Positions 6,624 through 14,018 of a stretch of DNA of 14,018 nt are shown here, one piece after another (the first letter of the stretch is position 1; every line of letters begins with the position of its first letter). The DNA comes from Erysipelotrichaceae bacterium (GTDB taxonomy: Bacteria > Bacillota_I > Bacilli_A > Erysipelotrichales > Erysipelotrichaceae). The translations under genes and the position numbers were made by a program. The notes below the pieces were generated by a model, which saw nothing but the letters and a program-made list of their open reading frames with translations, searched no databases and had not been told where the DNA came from. The stretch covers positions 1-14,018 of the forward strand of contig JAHHRC010000029.1 in NCBI GenBank assembly GCA_020026035.1, in the 5' to 3' direction.

Positions 6624-7520
6624 ATGTTACAATCAAAAAAGAAAATATTTCTAACGGTATTAGATGCCGGTAGCTTTACCAAAGCCGCCGCTGAGCTTGG
6701 ATACTCACAATCCGCCATCTCACAAACCATAAAAACATTAGAAGACGACCTTGGAACCACCCTTGTGTCACGCTCCCGTGAAGGCTTAACCCTAACCAAA
6801 GACGGCGAAGAATTCTTACCCTATATCCGCTCCATTGTCGCTGCTGAAGATGATTTAGGCGCCAAAATCCGAGAAATGCAAGGCCTAGAAAAAGGCGTCA
6901 TCAAAATTGGAACCTTCACCTCGATCTCGCGAAACATCCTACCTGCCCTCATGCATGACTTCCGTAAAACCTACCCAAACATCCGCTTTGAACTCTTACA
7001 AGGCGAATACAACGACATCCAAGACTGGATCCTCGACGGAACCATCGACTTTGGCTTCGTTGCCCCAAACACCGTTACAGGCCTCGAAACCCAACCCTTC
7101 TTAAGTGACACCATGATGGCCGTACTCCCACAAAACCACCCCCTAGCCAAAAAGAAAGCCGTCTCATTAGCCGATTTAACCAATGACCCATTCATTGAAC
7201 TTATCGAAGGAACCTTCTCAGTCACTCGTAAAGTCTTCAAAGACTACCACCTCACACCAGATATCATTTACTCGGTTTACGATGACTACACCATTCTAGA
7301 AATGGTCAAACACGGCTATGGCATCTCGATGCTTTATAAACTCGTATTAACCGGCTATGGCGATGAAATTGCCCTACGGCCAATCATTGAACCATTTGAA
7401 CGCTCCCTTGATCTTGCATGGCGCGATTACACCACCCTACCAATCGCCGCAAAGCGCTTCATTGAGTTCTTAAAACAAGAAAGCCCAAGAATCATCGAAA
7501 AAATACGCAAACAAAATTAA
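6624..7520 (+). CDS. LysR family transcriptional regulator
   Basis: Encodes 298 residues, a standard length for the family. The start ATG follows AAAGGGG (6611-6617) at a 6-nt spacing. The N-terminal winged helix-turn-helix covers about residues 5-64, with the signature GSFTKAAAELGYSQSAISQT (16-35) followed by LEDDLGTTLVSRSREGLTLT. Residues from about 90 onward form the periplasmic-binding-protein-like effector domain (VIKIGTFTSISRNILPALM, then DGTIDFGF and GYGISMLY). Members bind DNA as tetramers and respond to a small ligand, which cannot be predicted here. No divergent gene faces it, unlike many LysR loci; the upstream operon runs in the same direction and ends in a terminator. The downstream tldD-tldE genes converge on it and are not obvious targets. 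A candidate operator lies directly upstream, so self-regulation is likely. Confidence 0.93.
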   Translation: MLQSKKKIFLTVLDAGSFTKAAAELGYSQSAISQTIKTLEDDLGTTLVSRSREGLTLTKDGEEFLPYIRSIVAAEDDLGAKIREMQGLEKGVIKIGTFTSISRNILPALMHDFRKTYPNIRFELLQGEYNDIQDWILDGTIDFGFVAPNTVTGLETQPFLSDTMMAVLPQNHPLAKKKAVSLADLTNDPFIELIEGTFSVTRKVFKDYHLTPDIIYSVYDDYTILEMVKHGYGISMLYKLVLTGYGDEIALRPIIEPFERSLDLAWRDYTTLPIAAKRFIEFLKQESPRIIEKIRKQN

Positions 7521-7562
7521 AGAATCAATCTAGGATCATCCCTAAATTGATTCTTCTTTTTT
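7520..7562. terminator. Shared terminator between lysR-type gene and tldE
   Basis: A 10-bp perfect stem (AAGAATCAAT at 7520-7529 with ATTGATTCTT at 7546-7555) is extended by an inner TAGG/CCTA pairing. On the plus strand it is followed by CTTTTTT, a good T-tract for the LysR gene. On the minus strand the tail is TTTAATTTT, weaker but plausible for tldE, whose stop codon is at 7561-7563. Confidence 0.85.
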
Positions 7563-8838
7563 ATTCCGCACCCGTTACAATCACGTTTTTCAACTTAATC
7601 AAGCGAGGCACAAGCATCGAATCATACTGTCTAGAAGTCTTAGACATGTACAATTCCTTTACAAAGTCATTCATGGAACCAGATACGGACCCACCAGAAA
7701 TCGGTGTAATGGACTTCCCATCAAAGTAATAGCCCAAACGAATTTCCCCGGCAATATCCCCATTAAAGGCCGATACTTGGAAATCACTAAACTCAACAAT
7801 TTCCACATATGGTGTCGAACGTAACTCTTCTTCACTCAAGCTACCACCACTTACCACAAAGTTCGCTGCCACGAAGGAATCTTCTACACCAAGATAAGAG
7901 GCATATTGTTTATTTCCATGGAAATTCTTCGCAACTCCATCTACGACAAGATCCAGATCACGACGTTTCGCTCCTTCGCCATCAAATAAGCTATTCTTAC
8001 TTGAATTCTTCAAACTCGTAACTGTCTTTACACTCATCTTATCGCCAACAATTCCCTCAGCAATCTCTTTACCAAGTTCTAAATTACTAATACCTTCGTA
8101 CTTATACACAACATTCATGCGGTCAATCAACCAACGATAAATCTGTAAACTCGCATCCGTTGAGAAGATGACATCCATCTCATTAAAGTTCGGTGTCTTC
8201 TTCGCAACCAACTTGTCTTTTCCATACTTCAATGTCTCATTTACATCAAAGGACAAACTTTCCACATCACATGTACCAGATTCATACATACGGTACAATT
8301 CAATCTCTTCTTCATCCTTACGAGCATTGACAACAACTTCCACCATGGATTGTGGATATACACGTGTTACATCAACCCCATTGGAAGTAATCAAACGCTC
8401 TTTGTTCTTGCTTACAAAGATTTCATACGAGTTCAAATCTTCGGTTTCTGTTTCTTGCATCGATTGCATACAAGATAAGAAATCACTTGAAATCTTGCCA
8501 ACATCAATCTCTTCTTCCTCACTTACATAGGTAACTGCAGGATTTAATTCATACGGAAGATTCTTTACAAGCTTTGCCTGTTCAATTAGCTCATCAATTT
8601 GACTCACAATCTCCTCATGATTTGCCGTTGGGGCAATCATACGTGTCGCATGCCCTAAGTACTTTCCATCTTCGATCTTCTTATAAACCGTAACGGAATA
8701 ATACTTTGTATTCACAACACGATTTTGATCCAACTTATGACGAATCAAATAAAACTCATATTGTTCCTTTGAGAGTTCTTTTACACTATACGCATCTGCT
8801 TGCGATTGTTTCAACACATTTAAAATTGTATCTAACAT
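7561..8838 (-). CDS. tldE: TldE/PmbA family protein (TldD partner subunit)
   Basis: Encodes 425 residues from the ATG at 8838, which shares one base with the tldD stop (TAATG). GAGG lies 8 nt upstream. An in-frame ATG 30 nt further up (8868) overlaps tldD and is less likely. The family is seen in the central and C-terminal blocks: the MDVIFSTDASL region, SKNSLFDGEGAKRRDLDLV, VAKNFHGNKQYASYLG, and the C-terminal FNGDIAGEIRLGYYFDGKS with SGGSVSGSMNDFVK. As expected for TldE/PmbA, it has no HExxxH motif. In the E. coli complex TldD carries the zinc site and TldE completes the chamber; together they cleave unfolded or modified peptides such as microcin B17 precursor and the CcdA antitoxin. The direct overlap with tldD indicates translational coupling. 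It is somewhat shorter than E. coli TldE. The natural substrate here is unknown, and no small peptide gene is adjacent. Confidence 0.9.
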   Translation of the reverse strand: MLDTILNVLKQSQADAYSVKELSKEQYEFYLIRHKLDQNRVVNTKYYSVTVYKKIEDGKYLGHATRMIAPTANHEEIVSQIDELIEQAKLVKNLPYELNPAVTYVSEEEEIDVGKISSDFLSCMQSMQETETEDLNSYEIFVSKNKERLITSNGVDVTRVYPQSMVEVVVNARKDEEEIELYRMYESGTCDVESLSFDVNETLKYGKDKLVAKKTPNFNEMDVIFSTDASLQIYRWLIDRMNVVYKYEGISNLELGKEIAEGIVGDKMSVKTVTSLKNSSKNSLFDGEGAKRRDLDLVVDGVAKNFHGNKQYASYLGVEDSFVAANFVVSGGSLSEEELRSTPYVEIVEFSDFQVSAFNGDIAGEIRLGYYFDGKSITPISGGSVSGSMNDFVKELYMSKTSRQYDSMLVPRLIKLKNVIVTGAE

Positions 8839-10271
8839 TATCCTAACCTCGCTCTCGCCTTTAGACATGGTCCACCATCGGAAACCTTAACCCATTCCTT
8901 ATGGCCTTTTCCACATGCCCCACTACCAAACGCTTGACGATCCTTACTAACCATCGAAATTGAACCTAACAACTCAGGCACATATCCCGTCATTACAACC
9001 GGAGTCACAACCTTACCTGTCAACTTTCCATCCTTGATTTCATAACCACGTTCGATAATACATTGAATCCCCCAGTGCTTCGGATCTTCCATACCAGACT
9101 GCATACCTTCTAGTAAGTATCCATATTCAATCGAGGCAATCATTTCTTCCATGGTCGATTCACCCGAATCAAAGATCGTATTCGTCATTCTTGTATATGC
9201 CTTATGTTCAAAGTTTTGACGCTTTCCATTCCCGGTAGGCGCAATTCCTAAACGAAGCGCAGCCAAGGCATCACAAATACCCGTCTTTAAAATACCATGA
9301 TCAATCACCGTCACATCATTTGCCAATACACCCTCATCATCAAAGGCATACGAAGAAACTTCCTCTAAGACATTCGCTCCTTCATGCATTGTCACAAAGT
9401 CACTACCAACACGCTTGTCTAAGTACTTCGCACCTAAGGCACGATCTTTTACAAACATGTCCATCTCAACCCCATGACCAAAGGCCTCATGGGCAATCAA
9501 ACCAGATACCTTAGGGGTTGTAATAATGTCATATTCTCCTGGTTCAATCCGTGTTGCGTCTAACAATTCTTCCGTCAAACGAACACCCTTTTCCATTTCT
9601 TTACCAAGACCCTCGAAGATCTCTGCACCACGTCTTCCCGAAACGCCATAATAACCCATCTCATTACGACCATTCTTTGAAACACGTGGAACCAACGTTC
9701 CTTCGGAAATGACATACGATTGACGCATATCACGATTCTTCGTTAAGAACATCTTCGATACATGTGTGGATTGCACAACCGCAATCACATCAATCATATC
9801 TTCTCCAAGCTCCATACCCTTCTCACAAAGTGCAGTAAGCTTAGCCATCAATGCGTCCATATCTACTTCCTCTGGAAGCTGTTCGCATTCAAACTCTTCA
9901 AACACAACAATTGGCTCATCATCCAATACCGGTGTTTCATACACCTTTGTACCACTTGCCTTCAATACCGCAAATGACGCATGCAAAGCCTTACGAATTG
10001 TATTCACTGTGTTTTCCACATCACTTGGATCAAACTCATTAAACGAATATTCACTATACAATCCATCTTTATACACACGCACAACAAACCCACGCTCACT
10101 TGCAAGGGTATCGTTATTTACCGACTTCATACGTGTCGATGTACGCATCGCAAATCCATTGGAATCACTTGCAAGCAAGGAAACATAATCGAACTCTTCT
10201 TGCAAGGTTTGAACAACTACTTTTAAACTATCGGCGATCTTAATAAGATACGCTGAAAATGGTGCTTTCAT
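8838..10271 (-). CDS. tldD: TldD family zinc metalloprotease
   Basis: Encodes 477 residues from an ATG preceded by AGGAGGT at a 5-nt spacing. The frame is open 42 codons further upstream, but that stretch overlaps the promoter and has an atypical Cys/Trp-rich composition. The zinc motif HEAFGH is at residues 261-266 (within SGLIAHEAFGHGVEMD). C453 in GACGKGH corresponds to the third zinc ligand of the family near the C-terminus. Other family blocks include GVSGRRGAEIFEGLG, EPGEYDIITTPKVSG and VVTPVVMTGYVPELLGSI. All expected catalytic elements are present, so the enzyme should be active. It would form a heteromer with TldE, encoded immediately downstream with a one-base overlap, and act in the cytoplasm on short or unstructured peptides. 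The natural substrate cannot be inferred from this window. Confidence 0.92.
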   Translation of the reverse strand: MKAPFSAYLIKIADSLKVVVQTLQEEFDYVSLLASDSNGFAMRTSTRMKSVNNDTLASERGFVVRVYKDGLYSEYSFNEFDPSDVENTVNTIRKALHASFAVLKASGTKVYETPVLDDEPIVVFEEFECEQLPEEVDMDALMAKLTALCEKGMELGEDMIDVIAVVQSTHVSKMFLTKNRDMRQSYVISEGTLVPRVSKNGRNEMGYYGVSGRRGAEIFEGLGKEMEKGVRLTEELLDATRIEPGEYDIITTPKVSGLIAHEAFGHGVEMDMFVKDRALGAKYLDKRVGSDFVTMHEGANVLEEVSSYAFDDEGVLANDVTVIDHGILKTGICDALAALRLGIAPTGNGKRQNFEHKAYTRMTNTIFDSGESTMEEMIASIEYGYLLEGMQSGMEDPKHWGIQCIIERGYEIKDGKLTGKVVTPVVMTGYVPELLGSISMVSKDRQAFGSGACGKGHKEWVKVSDGGPCLKARARLG

Positions 10272-10276
10272 AAAAT

Positions 10277-10283
10277 ACCTCCT
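10277..10283 (-). promoter_or_regulatory. Ribosome binding site fixing the tldD start
   Basis: AGGAGGT on the minus strand, 5 nt before the ATG at 10271. It is one of the strongest sites in the window and settles the start against the longer open frame. Confidence 0.85.
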
Positions 10284-10295
10284 ATGTCCTATGCA

Positions 10296-10324
10296 ATTAT
10301 AGTTTAAGAACACTAACTTTACCA
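10296..10324 (-). promoter_or_regulatory. Promoter of the tldD-tldE operon
   Basis: The minus strand carries a perfect TATAAT (10296-10301) with TGGTAA (10319-10324) 17 nt upstream. The -35 matches TTGACA at only three of six bases. It lies between the sbcC terminator and tldD, where a promoter is expected. The leader is about 18 nt up to the AGGAGGT site. Confidence 0.6.
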
Positions 10325-10354
10325 TCCAAACACAATCAAAGCACGAATCACCAC

Positions 10355-10391
10355 ACAAAAAAGAACACCCCCAACTAAGAGAATGTTCCTT
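10355..10391 (-). terminator. Terminator after sbcC
   Basis: On the minus strand AAGGAACA (10391-10384) pairs with TGTTCTTT (10367-10360), including one G-T wobble, and a T-run follows to about 10357. The loop is 16 nt and G-rich at one end, so the hairpin is moderate in quality. It begins 8 nt after the sbcC stop codon and precedes the tldD promoter. Confidence 0.65.
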
Positions 10392-10398
10392 ACCCAAA

Positions 10399-13300
10399 TT
10401 ATGGTAAATGAATCAAAATCTCACGATCTTTATCATGCCGTTTTACTTCAATTCCACAAGGAATACGATCACTTAATTCCTCAACGTGAGAAATTACACC
10501 AACCATACGATTCGTATCACTCGCTAAATCCGTCAACACTTCAACTGCCTTACTCAAGACTTCATCATCCAATGTACCAAAGCCTTCATCAATGAACAAC
10601 GAGTCCATATGAACACCACCTGCACGTTCCTGAATGACATCACTCAATCCTAAGGCAAGCGATAAGGAAGCCTCAAACATCTCACCACCAGATAACGATT
10701 TGGCATCACGCGACGAACATGAATACTCATCCCAAACTTCCAAATCAAGACCTGATGGACTTCCAAGTGAATTAGGGTGTTGTTTACGAACCAACCGATA
10801 CTGTCCATTACTCATATGATCAAAGCGCTTGTTTGCCTTACGAATCACTTCATCAAACAACGCCATTTGCACATACGTCTCTAACTTCACACGTTCTTTT
10901 CCAGACAAATTTCCACTAAACGTTCTCGCAAGCGTATCCACTTCCATGAGACGTTCTTCCTGACTTTGATAGTCCTTATATAGCTTCGTTGCGGATTCCA
11001 CATTCTTTACATTTATTCCGAGCGTTAATTGCACCGCTTTTAACGAATCTTCAAGGTTGTTAAACTTCGCATTCCAACCCGTTAGCTCCGTTTCCATTTC
11101 TTCCAAGTTGTACGGTTCCTTCAATAACTGATCTATTAGCGTTTTTTGTTTCGTTTTAATCTTAGTTACAGACTCCTTCAATCTTTGGAATTTTTCCGCC
11201 GTTGATTCATTCGTCTCTTCATACAAACCAATCATTTTTACTTTTTCATCAATAGAAGACTTCATCGAATCTACATTTGCACCCTTAAACATCTCCGCTT
11301 TCGCTTCGATTTGCTTTTCCTTTTCCTTTTCTTCCGTTTTTAATGACGTAAGTAAGTTATTTTCTTTCTCTAATTTCTTACGCAATTCTTCGTGTGTCAC
11401 TTCTTCTTTTACCAAAGCGTTCGATAGGTCATCAAAGCGTTTCTTATCACCCTCTAGTTTTTGAACCTTTGCATCCAAGTCAGAAACACGACCCTCTAGT
11501 TGTACCAACGCTTCATTCACTGTAGAAACACCTTCCAATGATTTTTGCCAATCACGCAAACTCTTCTTACTATCTTCCATCGCTTGTTCGGCCTTGGAAG
11601 ACTCTTTCAAATAGCTTGTATGTTCCTCACCAAGTCTTTCCAACTGTTGTTCAATCTGTTTAAGTTCCGTCTTAAGTTTTTCGACTTCCTTCTTCGCAAC
11701 ATCAACTTCGTTTAATTTCACTTGTAATACCTTGTCTTTTGCAAGCAAGGCATCATGACAAGTCGTATATTCATTCAAATCCTCTTCGAGGCGAATCCCA
11801 AATTCCCTCGCACTTTCTTGAATCGTTTCAATTTTTCCCTCTAGGTTTACCTTGTCTTGCTCAATCCTTGCCTCAAACTTTGAAACTTCTTCTCGTTCCT
11901 CATCGAATTGCGCTTTGAGTTGATTCAGTTCATCTTCTGAACAAGTCGATTCTTCTTTTATTGCAAGACGAGGATGATGGATCGAACCACATACTGGACA
12001 AGGCGTTTCTTCTTCGATTGATTCCGCAAGAATTCCTGCTAAGTTATTCCAGTATTGCGATTGTTTCCGAATCATGTTAGCTTCCGATTTTTTTAATTGT
12101 TGGAACTCCAATTCATATCTTTCTCGATTTTCTTCATTTTTCTTAACCGCAGTTAGATACGCATCATAAGAAACTTTTATGCCTTCTAATGCCTTTCTAT
12201 CCTTTTGAACACCTTCCATTTCATACTTTAACGCATCTTCGCTTGAAACAATCTTCGCTTCTGTCTCCAGTGTCACTTTCTTTTCCTCAGACTCTTTTTT
12301 CAGCGATTCCCTCTTTGACTTGTTTTCTTCCAACTTTAATTGATATGTCTCATACGCATTCTTGCTGTCCGTAAATTTCTTACGTAATTCATTCATATCT
12401 CTTAGTTCTTTTTTCGAGCTTTCATATGCGTTGAAACAACGTTCATATTCCGCACTGACATCTCTTAGCTTTTCTTTTTCATCTTTCTTTTGTTGAATCT
12501 TTTTTTCATTTTCAACAACCGTGTTTTCATCATCTCTAACGACTTTTTCCTGTGCAGAACGTTTTCCACATATCTCGTTATAGGCGTTTACGTCTTTAAG
12601 ATATTTCTCAGTTTCTTCAATCATCGTACGCAAATGATCGATTTCCCGATCCATTTTTCGAATCTCTTCTCTGCGTTTTTCATTCAATGCATACTCTTCT
12701 TCAACACTGTTTAACTCACTGTTTTGATCTTGTAATTTCTTTTCGAGTTGACCAATCGTATTTCTTAGTTCCGCATCTTTCTTACAAGCATCCAACTTCT
12801 TGCTTGCATCACTGATTGCATCATTGAGCTTCTTCTTGTCTACCTTTAGAGTTTCTTCTTTTTCCTTTAGCACTTCATTATAGGTACGCACAATTTCAAT
12901 CGAACGTTCAAATTGGCCAATGAACTCATTCTTTTTATACCCGTCAAACTCTTCTTTGAGTTCAAAGCCTTCTGCCAATTCCACTTTGTTCAAATCATTC
13001 TGAATGGATAATTTACTATCTTTCGCCTTATTTTTAAGCAAGGTTGACTCCGCAAATATTTCGTTTGTTAATTTTTCATATTTATACGTTTGGAAGAGTT
13101 TTTGGAAAATTATTCGACGTTCATCCGTACCCTTTGTCAATAAATCACGGAATTCTCCTTGAGCAATCATAGATAGCTGCGTAAATTGGCCGCGCTCTAC
13201 GCCAAGTAATTTATTCACATACTTCGTTGTTGGATCTGCACCACTCTGTAACAGTTCTCCTTCACAATAAATGACCGCATCGGCATTTTCGGTTGTCATA

Positions 13301-13620
13301 CCTGCGCCTATCTTCTTCAAGCGTTGGTACGTTGGATTTCGACGAATCTTATACACATGCCCTGCATGTTCAAAAGTCAATTCTACATAGGTATCCGATC
13401 CTTCTTCTGCATATTGACTCACCAACATACTCGGATCACGGAACTTTCCTCCCGCTTTTCCATACAATGCGAATAAGATCGCATCAAAGATTGTTGTCTT
13501 ACCAGCTCCTGTATCTCCTGTAATTAGATACAAACCGTAGGAATCAAATTGTTCAAAATCAATCTTAACGGTATTGGCATATGGTCCAAATGCCGAAATC
13601 GTTAACTGTAATGGCTTCAT
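10399..13620 (-). CDS. sbcC: SbcC/Rad50-type exonuclease ATPase subunit
   Basis: Encodes 1073 residues, close to the usual length of SbcC. It is the SMC-like ATPase of the SbcCD complex, which opens hairpins and trims blocked DNA ends. The N-terminal ATPase half starts MKPLQLTISAFGPYANT, with Walker A GDTGAGKTT at residues 35-43. Long Glu/Lys-rich coiled coils run from roughly 175 to 500 and 560 to 860. Between them the zinc hook CPVC is at 541-544. The C-terminal ATPase half has the ABC signature LSGGE at 976-980, then Walker B ending in D1011-E1012 (FIDEGFGTLDD). All catalytic elements are intact. The ATG overlaps the sbcD stop by four bases (ATGA), and AGGAGG sits upstream inside sbcD. The coding strand is strongly G/A-rich. 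A terminator follows the gene. Confidence 0.96.
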   Translation of the reverse strand: MKPLQLTISAFGPYANTVKIDFEQFDSYGLYLITGDTGAGKTTIFDAILFALYGKAGGKFRDPSMLVSQYAEEGSDTYVELTFEHAGHVYKIRRNPTYQRLKKIGAGMTTENADAVIYCEGELLQSGADPTTKYVNKLLGVERGQFTQLSMIAQGEFRDLLTKGTDERRIIFQKLFQTYKYEKLTNEIFAESTLLKNKAKDSKLSIQNDLNKVELAEGFELKEEFDGYKKNEFIGQFERSIEIVRTYNEVLKEKEETLKVDKKKLNDAISDASKKLDACKKDAELRNTIGQLEKKLQDQNSELNSVEEEYALNEKRREEIRKMDREIDHLRTMIEETEKYLKDVNAYNEICGKRSAQEKVVRDDENTVVENEKKIQQKKDEKEKLRDVSAEYERCFNAYESSKKELRDMNELRKKFTDSKNAYETYQLKLEENKSKRESLKKESEEKKVTLETEAKIVSSEDALKYEMEGVQKDRKALEGIKVSYDAYLTAVKKNEENRERYELEFQQLKKSEANMIRKQSQYWNNLAGILAESIEEETPCPVCGSIHHPRLAIKEESTCSEDELNQLKAQFDEEREEVSKFEARIEQDKVNLEGKIETIQESAREFGIRLEEDLNEYTTCHDALLAKDKVLQVKLNEVDVAKKEVEKLKTELKQIEQQLERLGEEHTSYLKESSKAEQAMEDSKKSLRDWQKSLEGVSTVNEALVQLEGRVSDLDAKVQKLEGDKKRFDDLSNALVKEEVTHEELRKKLEKENNLLTSLKTEEKEKEKQIEAKAEMFKGANVDSMKSSIDEKVKMIGLYEETNESTAEKFQRLKESVTKIKTKQKTLIDQLLKEPYNLEEMETELTGWNAKFNNLEDSLKAVQLTLGINVKNVESATKLYKDYQSQEERLMEVDTLARTFSGNLSGKERVKLETYVQMALFDEVIRKANKRFDHMSNGQYRLVRKQHPNSLGSPSGLDLEVWDEYSCSSRDAKSLSGGEMFEASLSLALGLSDVIQERAGGVHMDSLFIDEGFGTLDDEVLSKAVEVLTDLASDTNRMVGVISHVEELSDRIPCGIEVKRHDKDREILIHLP

Positions 13621-14018
13621 TCTTTTTCCTCCTCAATCTTCTCTAATACATCGATCACTAACTTCTTCATCGAGTCATTCATCTCCTGGTTATTCTGCTT
13701 GGAATAGAATTCCAAACAATACTCCAAGATTGATTTCTCTTTCACATCCGTATTATTCAAGGTTTCTTGTGTCTTGGTGCGGGTATTGTCATAGCGCATT
13801 TCCATAATATTTGGATACTTACTCTTTAATTTTGAAAACGCATTTGGAATATCCATCTCATCTTTCAATACTACCGATACATAATCTTCACTACGTTCAG
13901 CAGCCATGACATCATCAAACAACCCACTTACCGAACGTAATGTACGTGTTGTTTTAAATGGTAGTCTTTCATATGTGACATTGCCTTTTTCTTTCACATC
14001 AATCAATGTGCAATACTT
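13617..14018 (-). CDS. sbcD: SbcD nuclease subunit, C-terminal part (5' end outside window)
   Basis: The frame is open from the right edge to a TGA at 13619-13617, giving 133 visible residues. The apparent start at 14006 is a TTG inside the open frame; Lys-Tyr-Cys-Thr precede it, so it is not the gene start. The visible part matches the C-terminal capping region of SbcD, with LIDVKEKGNVTYERLPFKTT followed by RTLRSVSGLFDD, then a charged helical tail. The metallophosphoesterase domain with the Mn-binding residues lies outside the window. SbcD is the Mre11-like nuclease that works with SbcC. The four-base ATGA overlap with sbcC and the order sbcD-sbcC are classical for this operon, which makes the assignment secure despite the truncation. 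Confidence 0.88.
   Translation of the reverse strand, partial: KYCTLIDVKEKGNVTYERLPFKTTRTLRSVSGLFDDVMAAERSEDYVSVVLKDEMDIPNAFSKLKSKYPNIMEMRYDNTRTKTQETLNNTDVKEKSILEYCLEFYSKQNNQEMNDSMKKLVIDVLEKIEEEKE

Noticed and set aside
8168..8530. 120-codon open frame on the plus strand
   Set aside because: It is antisense to tldE and of low complexity (Ser-rich), reflecting the complementary codons of an acidic protein.
7561..8838. Missing HExxxH motif in TldE as a sign of inactivation
   Set aside because: Absence of the zinc motif is normal in the TldE/PmbA subfamily, and the frame is intact.
9766..10188. 140-codon open frame on the plus strand
   Set aside because: It is antisense to tldD, Ser/Thr-rich and without a ribosome binding site. 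The tldD frame is strongly supported by motifs.
6624..10271. LysR gene as dedicated regulator of tldD-tldE
   Set aside because: The genes are convergent, and the CATAAG-type box lies before the LysR gene. I see no copy of the palindrome near the tldD promoter.
10272..10397. 42-codon N-terminal extension of TldD
   Set aside because: It overlaps the TATAAT promoter and the AGGAGGT site, has an atypical Cys/Trp-rich composition, and is not needed for the family's usual length.
14004..14006. TTG as a start codon for the right-edge protein
   Set aside because: The frame remains open to the window edge, and the sequence around it is internal SbcD sequence, so the gene starts outside.

Overview
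The window looks like chromosomal DNA of a low-GC Gram-positive bacterium (Bacillota). The gene set fits this: an RlmD-type methyltransferase with an iron-sulfur cysteine set, an SbcD-SbcC pair, a CarD-like regulator, and strong AGGAGG-type ribosome binding sites with TATAAT -10 boxes. Erysipelotrichia-like bacteria are my best guess, but this rests on overall impression and not on any marker gene. All reading frames fit the standard genetic code. No rRNA, tRNA, insertion sequence, prophage or CRISPR array is visible. The window is densely coding, and both outer genes run off the edges.

Left part (1-1515): the C-terminal part of an unrecognised Asn/Gln-rich protein reads rightward and ends in a hairpin terminator. 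A CarD-like RNA-polymerase-binding regulator converges on it from the minus strand. It has its own terminator, and its extended -10 promoter is embedded in a 15-bp palindrome.

Centre (1738-6532): one likely plus-strand operon. It starts with a TATAAT promoter and encodes an MBOAT-family membrane O-acyltransferase (AlgI/DltB type), a membrane-anchored DHHW-family SGNH-like protein, an RlmD-type 23S rRNA uridine-5 methyltransferase and an RluA-type pseudouridine synthase. Gaps are 2-10 nt, and a hairpin with a T-tract closes the unit. The first two genes look like an O-acetylation module for a cell-surface polymer. The last two modify RNA.

Right part (6533-14018): a LysR-type regulator follows, with a T-N11-A box and repeated CATAAG hexamers just upstream. 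It converges, through a shared hairpin, on a minus-strand tldD-tldE operon (TldD with an intact HExxxH motif; TldE without one). Upstream of that on the same strand is sbcD-sbcC, with sbcD cut by the right edge, encoding the Mre11-Rad50-type nuclease complex.

On the given strand C generally exceeds G, both in plus-strand genes (sense strand C-rich) and in minus-strand genes (sense strand G-rich). The proteins reflect this: plus-strand products are rich in Asn, Gln, Thr and Pro, and minus-strand products in Glu, Lys, Val and Gly. This suggests the minus-strand genes lie on the leading strand and the replication fork moves right to left here. I found no convincing undescribed defence or mobile system. 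The most interesting items are the LysR operator cluster, the acetylation cassette joined to RNA-modification genes, the promoter palindrome of the CarD-like gene, and the unidentified partial gene at the left edge.
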